Positions 18,901-28,199 are shown, counted from the stretch's first letter. The stretch is 64,000 nt of DNA from BD2-11 sp965115885 (GCA_965115885.1 OZ220479.1:2232001-2296000); one strand, 5' to 3'. A program made the numbers and translations. The notes: generated from the letters alone by a model not told the origin.

Positions 18901-19906
18901 GATGAGTGGCCCGTACCGCGACCTCAAGCGGTTCCGGGAGGGTGCGAAAAAGGCTCCGGTGACGCTTTCTGCCCGCGAAGCCGAGACGTGGAACGACACG
19001 GCATCGTTCCCGCTTCTGCCGACGAGAGAATCGGTGGGGGTGTTCACGCAACTGCGCAGGAGCCCCCGCCTGGACCTGAACGACGGGACGAGTTGGCGGG
19101 CGCGGCCGCAAGCGGAGTTGCACGCCACCCACGACAAGCCCGTGATGGATCTCGAGTCGGAAGAGTGTCCGGACGGTTTCTGGCCCGTCTTCAAGGGGGA
19201 ATCGTTCAACCTGTGGACTCCGGACACGGGAATCTACTACGCGTGGGCGGACCCCCAGCGAATGCTCGGCCACCTCCAAGGCAAACGCACACGGGCGAAC
19301 CGGCGCTCGGCCTTCTCGGAGTTCGACGACGACTGGAGGAGCGATTCCGACACCCTCCCCTGCCATGGTCCTCGGGTCGTGTTCCGGGACATCACGAACC
19401 GGACGAACCGCCGCACGGTCGTCGCCGCGCTCGTACCGCCGCAGGTGTTCCTGACGAACAAAGCCCCCTACTTCCTGTGGCCCCGGGGCAGCGCCCCGGA
19501 GCAGGCGTACCTGCTCGGCGTGATGAGTTCGCTCCCGCTCGACTGGTACGCGCGCCGCTTCGTCGAACTCAACCTGAACTTCCATATCCTGAACCCGCTC
19601 CCGATCCCACGTCCCGGCGCGGAGAGCCCGCTCCGGGACCGCGCTGTCGCCTTGGCCGGACGTTTGGCCTCGCCCGACGACCGGTTCGCCGATTGGGCCG
19701 CACAAATCAGCGTCGACTGCGGCCCCTTGGACGAGGACGAGAAACAAGACCGCATCCGGGAGCTCGACGCCGTGGTGGCCCACCTCTACGGGCTCGACGA
19801 CGCCCATCTCGTCCACATCTTCGAGACTTTCCACGAGGGCTGGGACCACGAGGAGCGGCTCCGGGCCACGCTTCGTCACTACCGGACGTGGAGGCGCAAG
19901 CGATGA
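15926..19906 (+). CDS. Eco57I-class DNA adenine methyltransferase, large restriction-modification/defence type
   Basis: 1326 residues from a TTG at 15926. Protein-like text continues upstream in frame (KEVAINHLEPRDVTVGDRPARLYLG), with AAGGAAG placed correctly before an ATC at 15875, so the true start may lie there. The methylase core holds SGSYYTP near 518, the SAM motif IAMGSGHFLVGA near 565, DLNPMAVELAQLSLW near 639 and catalytic NPPW near 827. A long N-terminal region of about 500 residues and a C-terminal target-recognition part (IGVVLPRSAM... NLNFHILNPLPIP) flank it. Size and layout resemble BREX PglX or DISARM methylases. It overlaps the downstream PLD-helicase by 4 bases. The pair probably marks self DNA and acts on unmarked DNA. 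Confidence 0.85.
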   Translation: MYLGKGPHALEVVEVPLDVDSVRTAAIRALFKDRSAGRAAPVLIVVPWGDGRAAVCGPTQDNLIEHRDASARQVETIRQKALQADDRHAAIRMLHRLLPQLEEPVPGLRNGGLFAMQELQRGVPKRRDWADAVEQARPLKALRKRDLIKGLGFSVEDLPGPAMLLLADDRRTAIAVLLSRPEEIDSTSSRFDGVSPVSYALAKADRYNLDWVVAVADATLRLYPTKPGVGTGRRGRVETFVEIDLDLLSEEHVGYLWLLLSAPALSEGGSVEEILGASEDYAADLGGRLRERIYRDVIPRLSRAVVAAMHPAGPTVEDLERAYQAALRILFRLLFVAYSEDRGHLPLHTSRSYREHSLKRIAQRLEEARRRGTAFADQDSLWSEVVQIWEAVSLGNPGWQVPAYNGVLFASDADVSELGARIAKISLPDREFAPALAALLLDSTPEGTRGPIDFRSLGIREFGTIYEGLLESELSLADVDLTVQTKTGAYLPAKSGDRVDVRAGEAYLHNRSGTRKSSGSYYTPAFAVEHLLDRALEPALDEHIERLEAMSDREAGRRFFEFRVADIAMGSGHFLVGAVDRVERRLANYLAARPLPDVREEFARLRRTAEERLGAGWAGDPIEDIQLLRRQVARRCIFGVDLNPMAVELAQLSLWIHTFVPGLPLSLLDHNLVSGNSLVGIASFEEASDLFQVQLSAESGGFFAVSARERLETARNLSGKLARLTDATNAEIREARELYERMRDAVRSEKQLFTLLAASRTNAEIRQRIDQGHVATSQGDLDPSHVEVMERLIDKGREELKGLDVLHFVLAFPHVFLSARGGFDAILGNPPWEEATVEEDAFWGRHFPGLRSLPQREQEAAKTRYRQERPDLVARLDEEIQAAASLRRILTEGAFPGMGTGDPDLYKAFVWRFWDLVAPEGGRIGVVLPRSAMAAKGSTAFRRKLLADAEMLDLTMLVNTGRWAFPVVHPQYTVGLLAIKRSSKGREDPELRMSGPYRDLKRFREGAKKAPVTLSAREAETWNDTASFPLLPTRESVGVFTQLRRSPRLDLNDGTSWRARPQAELHATHDKPVMDLESEECPDGFWPVFKGESFNLWTPDTGIYYAWADPQRMLGHLQGKRTRANRRSAFSEFDDDWRSDSDTLPCHGPRVVFRDITNRTNRRTVVAALVPPQVFLTNKAPYFLWPRGSAPEQAYLLGVMSSLPLDWYARRFVELNLNFHILNPLPIPRPGAESPLRDRAVALAGRLASPDDRFADWAAQISVDCGPLDEDEKQDRIRELDAVVAHLYGLDDAHLVHIFETFHEGWDHEERLRATLRHYRTWRRKR

Positions 19907-22900
19907 CCCGCCACTCGGAGTTCGTCGACAACCTCGACGGGAACACGCTCGCACGAGCCATCCGGAGGCGCCTCGACCACCTCGTCGAAACGCTCAAAGA
20001 ACCGCCTTCCGTGTCCATCGCCACCGGCTACTTCAACCCTGGCGGCTTCGGTCAACTGGCCCGTGCGCTGCACCGCGCAACGCATGTGCGCCTCCTGTTG
20101 GGCGCCGAGCCGTTGCCGGACGCCCGACGACCGGAGCGACGCCTGGGCGAGCCGCGCGGCGAGCGCTTCGAGAAAAATCTCGCGGACGGAGAGCTGGAAC
20201 GGACGGAGCGGCAACTCAAGCGCGACCGCGACCGCCTTCCCTTCTCGCAACCGGGCCGAGACGCAGTGCGCGCGCTCCTGGCCTTTCTGGACTCCGGAAA
20301 AATCGAAGTGCGGCGCTACGAACGCCGCTTCCTACACGGGAAGGCTTTCCTGTTCTCCGACAAGCACGGAGTCCTCGCCGGATCTTCGAACTTCACTCTC
20401 GCCGGGCTCACCACGAACCTCGAACTCAACCTCGGCCTGTACCGGCCCAGCGTCGTCGAACAGGTCGGGCAGTGGTTCGACCGGCTCTGGGACGACGCCC
20501 GTCCCTACGACCTCGCGGCGATCTACGAGGAGCGGTTCGCCGAACACGACCCCTACTTGATCTATCTGCGCGCCCTGTGGGAGCGGTACCGCGACGAACT
20601 CGAGGAGGAGGCCGGGGATTCGGGCCGGATCCGCCTCACGCGCTTTCAGACCGACGGCGTGTTTCGGGCGAAGCGGATCATCGAGAAGTACAACGGCGTT
20701 CTCATCGCCGACAGCGTGGGGTTGGGGAAGAGCTTCATCGCCGCCCGAATCTTCACCGAGGTCATCGAGCGCAACCGCCAGCGCGCCCTCCTGATCGCCC
20801 CGGCCCAACTCCGGGACGGGATGTGGAGACAGTTCAAGAAGCGCTATCAAGTCGGAATCGAGGTCGTCTCGTTCGAGCAACTGGCGACCGACGGACAGCT
20901 GGGACAGGGGAGCGGGCACGCGCTGGGCTCGCACATCGACGACTACTCGCTCGTGGTGATCGACGAGGCGCACGCCTTTCGCAACCCGGACACGAAGCGG
21001 GCGCGCGCGCTCCGGCGGCTGCTGCGCGGCGACCCGCCCCGAAAGGTGGTCCTGCTCACCGCGACGCCGGTCAACAACTCGCTTGGGGACCTCTACGACC
21101 TCCTCGCCTGCTTCGTCGGCCACGACGCAGTGTTCGCGGACCGGGGCATCCCCTCGCTCCGAGAGCGCTTCCGCCAAGCCGAAAGGGAGGATCCGTTCTC
21201 GCTCAGCCCGGACACCCTGTTCGACGTCCTCGACGCGACCACGGTGCGACGCACGAGGCGCTTCGTTCAGCGCTTCTACCCGAACGACAACTTCCATCTG
21301 AAGGACGGGACCGAAGTCACGATCCGCTTCCCCGACCCGGTCGTCCGCTCCAAGAGCTACGACTTGGACAAGGCGCTTCCGGGGTTCTTCGACGAGTTGG
21401 CCGAAGTCCTCGATCCCAAGGAAGGAGAGCCCAAGCTCACGATGGCCCGGTACTGGCCGACGCGGTACCGCCTGACCGGTGTCCCCGACGCCCGCGAAAC
21501 GGCGTTGGTGGGCCTCATCCGATCAGGGCTCCTCAAGCGCTTCGAGTCGTCGGCCTGGGCGTTCGTGCGATCGCTGGAGAGAATGGTTGCCGCGCACGAC
21601 GATTTCGTGCGCGCGGTCGAAGCCGGCGTGGTGCCCTCCTCCGATTCGCTGGCCGCGCTCCGCGACACGGACTCCGACGAGGCGTGGCAGGATCTGCTCC
21701 AAGAAGGCGAACCGGTCAAGGACGACCTCGACGCCGCCAAACTGGTCCGGGACGTGCGGTCGGACCGGGCTCTGCTGGAACGCCTCCGGGTGCGGGCGCA
21801 GGAGATCCGGCCGGAGAACGACCCCAAGCTCGATCTCCTGATCGACGAGTTGGCGCAGATCGCGGCCGACGCCGAGCGGACGGGCGTCTCCGAGCGGGAC
21901 ATCCGCAACCGGCGCAAGGTGCTCGTGTTCTCCTACTTCGCCGACACCGTCGATTGGATCGCCGAGCGCCTCCGCGAGAGGGTCGACGCCGATCCGCGGC
22001 TCGCCCCCTACCGGGGCCGCATCATCGCCGTGCGCGGCACGGATCCGTATCGAGAAGTCGGTCGGGCCGACGCGGTGTTCGGCTTCGCACCCGAATCGAC
22101 GGAGGCTCCGCCGGGCAAGGCGACCGACGCCTACGACATCCTGATCGCCACCGACGTGCTGGCCGAGGGGATGAACCTCCAGCAGTGCGGTCGGATCGTC
22201 AACTACGACCTGCCCTGGAACCCCATGAGGCTGGTCCAGCGACACGGGCGCATCGACCGCATCGGAAGCCCGCACGACGAGGTGCATCTCACCTGCGTCT
22301 TCCCCGCCGGTCAACTCGAGGCCATGCTCGCCCTCGAGGAGCGAATTCGACGCAAGCTCGCGCAGGCGGCGGGCTCCATCGGACTCGACCAAGCCGTGAT
22401 CCCGGACGCCAAGAAGACCGCCCACGTCTTCGCCGACGACCGCGAGCGCATCGAGGCGCTGCGAAGGGGCGACGCCTCCATCTTCGAGCGGGGCGGCGAG
22501 GAAGTGCACGCGCACAGCGGCGAGGAGTACCGCCAAGAGCTTCGCAAGGGGATCGAGCGCAGGGGCGACCGCATCCGCGACCTCGCGTGGGGCGTGGGCT
22601 CCGGGTTCGTCGGCGGATCTCGCACCGGACACGTCTTCTGCGCCCGCGTCTTCGACCGCGCGTTCATGAGGTTCGTGCCCGAGGACGAATCCGAGGACCT
22701 CGAGCGCGACACGCTGACATGTCTCAGCGTCATGTCGTGCACCGAGGACACGGTGCGCGCACTGCCCGACGGATTCGCCGAACGGGCCTTCGACGCTTGG
22801 ACGCGCGCGCGCCGGGACATCTACGACGAGTGGACCCGAGCCACCGATCCGGCGACGCTTCAGCCCCGGGTTCGTCCGCTCTTCCGCAAGGCCGCTGGCC

Positions 22901-23175
22901 ACGTTCGCGAACACGGGGCGCCCGGGATGTCCCTCGAAGAGCGCGATCGGATCGTCGACGCGCTCGAAGCCCCGTGGGGCATGCGTCAGGAACGGCGACT
23001 GCGCGAAGCGTTCGCCCCGGATCGGCACGCGCCCGGAGAGCAGACCCGGAGGATCGCCGAAGTCGTCGAGGAACTCGGACTCCAACCTTGGAAGCCGCCG
23101 GAACCGCTCGACCCCATCGACGAGGACGAGGTCGACCTCGTCGTGTGGATGGGCGTGCTGAAGGGCGAGCCCTGA
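19903..23175 (+). CDS. Phospholipase D-like domain fused to SNF2-type helicase
   Basis: 1090 residues; the ATG overlaps the methylase stop (ATGA). Residues 1-210 form a PLD-like nuclease domain with one HKD-like motif (FLHGKAFLF, near 145, followed by AGSSNFT). The SF2/SNF2 motor follows: Walker A DSVGLGKSF near 270, DEAH box VVIDEAHAFRN near 350, motif III LTATPVNNS near 386, helicase C from about 665 (KVLVFSYFADT) and motif VI QRHGRIDRIGS near 779. The C-terminal ~300 residues are family-specific. PLD-helicase proteins beside Eco57I-class methylases occur in defence islands and recall DISARM (methylase, SNF2 helicase, PLD as separate genes) without drmA or drmB. Likely the restriction or translocation component. 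Confidence 0.87.
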   Translation: MTRHSEFVDNLDGNTLARAIRRRLDHLVETLKEPPSVSIATGYFNPGGFGQLARALHRATHVRLLLGAEPLPDARRPERRLGEPRGERFEKNLADGELERTERQLKRDRDRLPFSQPGRDAVRALLAFLDSGKIEVRRYERRFLHGKAFLFSDKHGVLAGSSNFTLAGLTTNLELNLGLYRPSVVEQVGQWFDRLWDDARPYDLAAIYEERFAEHDPYLIYLRALWERYRDELEEEAGDSGRIRLTRFQTDGVFRAKRIIEKYNGVLIADSVGLGKSFIAARIFTEVIERNRQRALLIAPAQLRDGMWRQFKKRYQVGIEVVSFEQLATDGQLGQGSGHALGSHIDDYSLVVIDEAHAFRNPDTKRARALRRLLRGDPPRKVVLLTATPVNNSLGDLYDLLACFVGHDAVFADRGIPSLRERFRQAEREDPFSLSPDTLFDVLDATTVRRTRRFVQRFYPNDNFHLKDGTEVTIRFPDPVVRSKSYDLDKALPGFFDELAEVLDPKEGEPKLTMARYWPTRYRLTGVPDARETALVGLIRSGLLKRFESSAWAFVRSLERMVAAHDDFVRAVEAGVVPSSDSLAALRDTDSDEAWQDLLQEGEPVKDDLDAAKLVRDVRSDRALLERLRVRAQEIRPENDPKLDLLIDELAQIAADAERTGVSERDIRNRRKVLVFSYFADTVDWIAERLRERVDADPRLAPYRGRIIAVRGTDPYREVGRADAVFGFAPESTEAPPGKATDAYDILIATDVLAEGMNLQQCGRIVNYDLPWNPMRLVQRHGRIDRIGSPHDEVHLTCVFPAGQLEAMLALEERIRRKLAQAAGSIGLDQAVIPDAKKTAHVFADDRERIEALRRGDASIFERGGEEVHAHSGEEYRQELRKGIERRGDRIRDLAWGVGSGFVGGSRTGHVFCARVFDRAFMRFVPEDESEDLERDTLTCLSVMSCTEDTVRALPDGFAERAFDAWTRARRDIYDEWTRATDPATLQPRVRPLFRKAAGHVREHGAPGMSLEERDRIVDALEAPWGMRQERRLREAFAPDRHAPGEQTRRIAEVVEELGLQPWKPPEPLDPIDEDEVDLVVWMGVLKGEP

Positions 23176-23242
23176 TCCGATCCCGGAACGTGGCGCGCCT
23201 TGGGGGGCGCCCGGCGCGGCGGGCCGCGGTCCGACTGCAAGG

Positions 23243-23269
23243 CGACGACCCGGGAGACCCGGATCGTCG
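23243..23269. terminator. Hairpin between convergent genes, possible bidirectional terminator
   Basis: A 12-bp stem with one mismatch (cgacgacccggg / cccggatcgtcg) and a 3-nt loop sits between the helicase stop (23175) and the converging TonB-receptor stop (23273). No T-run follows on either side, so termination is inferred from position and stem only. Confidence 0.45.
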
Positions 23270-23272
23270 GCG

Positions 23273-25455
23273 CTACCACCGGTAGCCCAGCTTGCCGTAC
23301 AGGAACGCTCCGTTGAAACCGAAAGGCGTGAACTGCCCGAAGCGGTTCCCCAGCCCGTCGGCCGCGCCGGGGTACTCCTCGGGCGTGGTGTTGAGCACGT
23401 TCTGCGCCCCTGCGGTCAGGGTCCAGTTCTCGGTCGGCGAGTAAGCGCCTTCGACGTCGAAGAGGACGCGGGCCGGGGTAGTCGATCGTGTGAGCGGGGT
23501 CGCTCTCGTAGTAGGGCGTTTCGCCGTCGTAGTAGGCGCCCCAGTAGCTTGCTCGAACGAGGGTCCGCAGTCCCATGGGGAACGCGCGACTCACGGCGAC
23601 GTTGCCGCGCACGTTCGGCAACCCCTCCTCCAGAATGCGGATACGCGTCTCCGTCAGGGTCGCTTCGTTGTACTCCGTCACCGAGGTCGAAGTCCAGTTC
23701 CAAGCGCTGGCGACGCGGGTGGCGGACCCGTCGCTCCCTTCGACCCGGTAGGCGGCCACGAGGTCGATCCCCCGGGTACGCGTGGAGAAGTCGTTGATGA
23801 AGAAGCGGAACCGGTCGAGGACGCCGCCCGGGCGAACGATGCCCTCGCGGACGAGTTCGTCGATCTGCGGGGGGGTGAGCTGCCGGTCGGCGCTGGGAGT
23901 CAGGCGGTCGGACACGTCGACTTGAAAGAGGTCGGCGGAGAGGCTGAAGCGGCCCTGCGCGAGCACGGCGCCGAGCGCCATGCTCACCGACTTCTCTGGC
24001 TCGAGCGACTCGCCCCCGAACCGCAGAGCGAGCGGCGACATCAAGGGAATGGGAATGGTGCCGACGTGGACGATGTCGTCGGCCACGGGATCGTAGATCG
24101 ACGAGATGTTGAAGGCGTTCTGCTGGCCCGCCGTCGGCGCGCGGAAGCCCGTGCTCGCGTTGCCGCGAAGAGCCAGCGCCCCGGCAACCCTCGCGCGACC
24201 GGCGACCTTTCCGTTGACCGTGGCGCCGAAGTCCGAGAAGCGCTCTACGCGCCCGGCGGCGCCGAACATCCACGCGCCCGCCGGATCCCGCAGTTCGAGG
24301 TCGCCGTAGCCCGCGAAGTTGCTGCGGTTCCACGCGCCCTCGGCGAGGGGACCGAAGCCCGGAAACCCGTTGGATCCGGGGCTGAAGCCCTGCGCCGCGA
24401 GCGGACCCCTCGGTCCACGAAGTTTCGTCGCCCCGGAAGATCTCGAAGCGTTCGTTCCGCCACTCGGCGCCGGCGGCGAGATTCACCCGCTCGTTGAGCG
24501 TCCAAGACGCGTCGACGTTGAAATCGACCTTCTGCTGGTCGTTGACGCCCGGGCGAAAGTAGGGCGTGCAGGGCTGGTCCGGAACGACGACCGAGGCGCC
24601 CCGGTCGCTGCACTGCTGGTCCGGTCCCAGCGAAGCGTTGACCGTGTTGTAGATGTAGAAGTCCAGGCTGGACTTGCCCCAGGACGCGCTGGCATCCCAG
24701 GCCAGCCAGCCACGGGCGCCTTTGAGGCCCGCCACCGCCGAGGCGTCGAGCAGGTACGCGCCGAACTGGGGCGTGAAGCCTCCGGGGAAGATCTTCTGGA
24801 ACGTGAAGCAGTTCGGGTCGCCGAGGACCCGGTTCCACGCGTCGTCGTCGATCACCAAGCCGCCGCGAACGCGCACCTCGGGACAGTTGGCCGAGCCGTC
24901 CAACACGCCGTCGCGCGCATCGAGCATGTCGCCGACCAGAAGAATCGACTCTCCCTCGGCGTTCGACGTGCCGAACACGCCGCTGCGGACCTTGGGGTGC
25001 CGGAAGTAGAAGCTACCCTCGACTTGCTTCCTCGCGTAGTTGCCGTATCCGTAGAACGAGGCGGCGTCGCTGAACAGGTAACCCGCGTTGGCCCACAACT
25101 TGAGCTCGTCGGAAACTTCCGGGAAGCCCCAGATCTGGACGGGATCGCGCACGTGCCGGTTGCCCTCGTCGCGGATCAGCGCGAGGGCGTCGTTGCGTTG
25201 CACGCTGCGGTCGGTGGGATTCGAGCCGCCGTATTCGCCGGTCAGGTTGAGGAACCCGTTCTCCCTGACCGGCAGTCCCGCGTTGCCCGCGACGTTGTAC
25301 ATCTCGCAGTCGCCGGGGACCCGTCCGCCCTCGAAACGCGTACCGGTCCGCGACAGCGAATGTCCGCCCGTCTTGATCTCCAAGGCGCCCCCGGAACGGT
25401 CGTTCGCGAGAACGAAGTTCATCACGCCGGCGATGGCGTCGGAACCGTACTGCGC
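23273..25455 (-). pseudogene. TonB-dependent receptor, 5' truncated and twice frameshifted
   Basis: The coding sense enters at the end of the plug domain (SAQYGSDAIAGVMNFVL) and runs through a beta-barrel (IWGFPEVSDELKLWANAGY, NERVNLAAGAEWRNERFEIF, GFRAPTAGQQNAF) to a typical aromatic C-terminus (FLYGKLGYRW, stop at 23273-23275). Two frame changes are needed: near 24415, where one G too many in GAGGGG breaks the frame, and near 23473 at a CCCCGG run. The signal peptide, TonB box and most of the plug are missing because a degenerate helicase fragment begins at the 5' break. The receptor would have imported a large ligand such as a siderophore or glycan piece. Confidence 0.8.
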
Positions 25456-25880
25456 CGAGGCCGCATCGCCGCCGTGCGGGGCACGGATCCGTATCGAGAA
25501 GCCGACCGCGCCGACGCGGTGTTCGGCTTCGCGCCCGGGTCCGCGGAGCCGCCGCCGGGCAAGGCGACCGATGCCTACGACGTCTTGCAAACGACGCGCT
25601 GGCCGAAGGCATGAACCTCCGGCAGCGCGGTCGAATCGCCAACCACGACCTGCCCTGGAACCCCATGAGGCCGGTCCAGCGGCACCCGCATCCGAAGTCC
25701 CCACTGAGGAGGGGAAGCCCGAAAGGCTTTTTGGCCCAAGCCTCGGGTGTCCTTGGCAATGTCGCGGATCGTCCCTCACGTGGAATCGCAACCACGCCCA
25801 AGACGTGCGCAATCGAAAGCCGATTCTCCCTGTGAAACGGATGATCCGCCCAACACCGAGAGGCGTGAGAGCTGGGTCTA
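25456..25880 (+). repeat. Degenerate copy 2 of the helicase C-terminal region plus shared 3' tail
   Basis: Bases ~25460-25690 match 22015-22250 of the PLD-helicase (cacggatccgtatcgagaag, PPGKATDAYDV, MNLRQRGRIANHDLPWNPM). The next ~180 bp match the non-helicase tail that follows copy 1 (gaggggaagcccgaa to gatccgcccaac). Orientation is the same as copy 1 and as the helicase itself. It abuts and truncates the TonB receptor plug. Confidence 0.85.
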
Positions 25881-25901
25881 CCCCGACGCCACGGACAGTC
25901 A

Positions 25902-26078
25902 GGCATTGTGGTCGAGGCCGGAGCTCTTGCCGGTCATCTCGAGTGGCCGACGAATCGCGTGAAGGACATTGGGGTCAGCTATGGCCAAGGTCGGACCACC
26001 CGAGGGCAACTCCAGCCTTCGCTCTTCGACGAACGGGAGTGGGCCGAAATCACTGCGCCCGAGTTGCACCCCGGGTGA
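25902..26078 (+). mobile_element. Probable IS1634-family transposase remnant
   Basis: A 58-codon stretch ends RGQLQPSLFDEREWAEITAP before TGA. The text SLFDER-LAEI is a recurring motif of IS1634/IS4-type transposases shortly before their first catalytic region. The frame decays afterwards. The call rests on one short motif. Confidence 0.45.
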
Positions 26079-26520
26079 ACCCTCGTCTCGGAAACCGCTT
26101 CCCTGAGCAGTCGGGTCGCCGCTCGATGTAGCGCCTCCCCCGCCTCTTGCCGGGCCTCGGGAGGTCGTGGTGGTACTTGAACTCGACCAGCGTCTGCTGA
26201 CGAGGCGGTGGTTTCGGCGCGCCGCCGTCGGCGGCGGCGACCGCCACGATGTCTGCGGCGGCAGTGCCGTTCACGATCATGCTCCATGATCGCAACACCT
26301 CGGATAGGGGCTCGACTGCCGTTGGAAACCGCCTTCGCGTTCAGGCTCGTTTGCCGTTGGCCGAGACTCTCGGTTGCGAAGCAGCACCTTAGGCCTTAAG
26401 CTTCGGTGTCGGCGATCCGGCTTCGTTTGGGGTGAGCGGCGAGCGTCGTCGTCCAGCCCCCTGCGCAACCCATGGCACTCGGACCATGACATTTGCAGCT
26501 GTCCCGCTGGAAGATTCGCG
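26079..26520. other. 442-bp stretch without recognised gene
   Basis: Both strands carry only biased, motif-free frames. Part may be the decayed continuation of the transposase remnant; the last ~100 bp should hold the promoter of the AAA-ATPase gene, but no clear -35/-10 pair stands out. Confidence 0.35.
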
Positions 26521-28116
26521 ATGCAACCGCACACTTCGAGAAACCCGCGAATGATCGACCGCGCCAACACATCTCATCTCGAGCTCGACGTTACGAATTT
26601 CGGGCCGATCATACAGGCCCAGATCGATCTGCGTCCGCTGACGGTATTCGTCGGCCCGAGCAATACGGGAAAGTCGTATCTTGCCATTCTCATCTATGCC
26701 CTACATCGCGCTTTCGGTGGCGCATACGCTCCGAGAAGCTACTTTCACAGATATGCCATCAGTCAACTTGTCGAGCAACACAACGCGTTGACGGAAATGG
26801 CTTCGGCTCTATCGGACGCAGTGGGTCCTTTGGTCAAGAGTTGGCACGAAGTCGGGGCCGCGCAGGCACTGCCATGCGATCAAATCGTCCTGCCACCGAT
26901 TCTGGCTGACTTCTATCGCCAGGTTTACGACAATGAGGCAATCGCACTATCGCGTCAGATCAATCGGTGTTTCGGCATAGACGACGCCAATGCACTGATC
27001 CGCAAAGGTCAACGGGAATCGCGCATTCTCATTCGTCGCCGCCTTGTCGGCCGAACGGACCCGATAGAGCAGGCGCTGTCGCTCGCAAGAGACGGAGTGG
27101 ATTTTCGATCTACCGTTCCTTCCGACTCTCCCATCCCTTTCAGCATCCCTGTTGGCGATTCGACGACCGGCGGCGTTTTGTTCGGTCGCGCAATTCGCGC
27201 CCGCACATTGATGTGGAACGAACCCACCGGCGTCTTGACCTCAGACGGCAAGGCTACGCTGGAGCTCATAGACCTGGTGTCTTCACTTAGCGCTGTCATT
27301 CTGTCGTCGCTGATTCAGCCGCTGCATTTTCCGGCGTATTATCTGCCGGCGGACCGTACCGGCGTTATGCATGCCCACAGCGTCGTCGTCGGCGCGCTGA
27401 TCGCCAGCGCACCGGCCGCCGGACTCCGTCACACGATGAGCACCCCAGTGCTATCCGGCGTCCTGGCGGATTTCATCGAACAGCTTGTCGCAATCAATCG
27501 AATTCACCGCCCTCGACCGAAACTCCGCAAGAATCTCAGCAATAACATCGAGAATGCCATTTTGGACGGCTCGATACGCGTAGATCAATCGCCTCTCATC
27601 AATTATCCGCTCTTCGCTTACCGCCCACGCGGATGGAAGAGAGACGTGCCGCTGGCGAACGCGTCCTCCATGGTGTCAGAACTTGCACCTGTGGTGCTGT
27701 ACCTCCGTCACTTGATCGGTCCCGACGACGTCCTGGTGATCGAGGAGCCGGAGTCGCACCTGCATCCCGAAATGCAGGTCGAATTCACTCGCCAGATCGC
27801 CGACATCGTCAAGGCTGGCGTTCGCGTGATCGTCACGACGCACAGCGAGTGGGTGCTGGACGAGCTGGCCAACATCGTGCGACGGTCACAGGTTCCCGAA
27901 GCGGAGCGAGGCGATGGCGAACGCCGAAAGCGGACTCTGCGCAGCGACCAGGTCGGCGCTTGGATCTTCAAGCCCAAAAGGCGCCCCAGGGGGTCAGTCG
28001 TCGAGGAGATCCCGCTGTCCAATGTCGGCCAGTACCCCGCTGGGTATGACGATGTCGCGCATGCGCTGCACAACGACTGGGCGGAGATCGAGGACCGGGT
28101 GGGGACGGGCTCGTGA
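26521..28116 (+). CDS. AAA-family ATPase (AAA_21/OLD-like), first gene of a two-gene unit
   Basis: 531 residues from the ATG at 26521, preferred because GGAAG lies 7 nt upstream; an ATG at 26551 is an alternative. The N-terminus reads LELDVTNFGPI, the usual first strand of OLD/AAA_21 ATPases, then Walker A GPSNTGKS (45-52). A divergent middle of about 330 residues includes PAYYLPADRTGVMHAHS. Walker B is VLVIEEPESHLHPEMQ near 402-416 and the His switch VIVTTHSEWVLDELA near 440. No TOPRIM domain follows, unlike OLD nucleases. The stop overlaps the partner's GTG start (GTGA). Such ATPases usually act as sensors that control a toxic partner; that role is inferred here. Confidence 0.85.
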   Translation: MQPHTSRNPRMIDRANTSHLELDVTNFGPIIQAQIDLRPLTVFVGPSNTGKSYLAILIYALHRAFGGAYAPRSYFHRYAISQLVEQHNALTEMASALSDAVGPLVKSWHEVGAAQALPCDQIVLPPILADFYRQVYDNEAIALSRQINRCFGIDDANALIRKGQRESRILIRRRLVGRTDPIEQALSLARDGVDFRSTVPSDSPIPFSIPVGDSTTGGVLFGRAIRARTLMWNEPTGVLTSDGKATLELIDLVSSLSAVILSSLIQPLHFPAYYLPADRTGVMHAHSVVVGALIASAPAAGLRHTMSTPVLSGVLADFIEQLVAINRIHRPRPKLRKNLSNNIENAILDGSIRVDQSPLINYPLFAYRPRGWKRDVPLANASSMVSELAPVVLYLRHLIGPDDVLVIEEPESHLHPEMQVEFTRQIADIVKAGVRVIVTTHSEWVLDELANIVRRSQVPEAERGDGERRKRTLRSDQVGAWIFKPKRRPRGSVVEEIPLSNVGQYPAGYDDVAHALHNDWAEIEDRVGTGS

Positions 28117-28199
28117 CGTCTCTGATTGAGCACATATTGAAGCAAATTGACGACGGGCTCGTGACGTCTCTGATTGAGCACATATTGAAGCAAATTGAC
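28104..28199 (+). repeat. 48-bp perfect tandem duplication at the gene overlap
   Basis: The 48 bp from 28104 (gacgggctcgtgacgtctct...) are repeated immediately at 28152. The unit contains the ATPase stop codon, the overlapping GTG start and the first ~13 codons of the partner. Being a multiple of three, it keeps the frame and gives the partner protein a repeated 16-residue N-terminus and two possible GTG starts (28113 and 28161). Confidence 0.95.

Noticed and set aside
15926..23175. Calling the methylase-helicase pair DISARM or BREX
   Set aside because: drmA, drmB, brxC and pglZ homologues are absent; only two genes are present, with the PLD part fused to the helicase.
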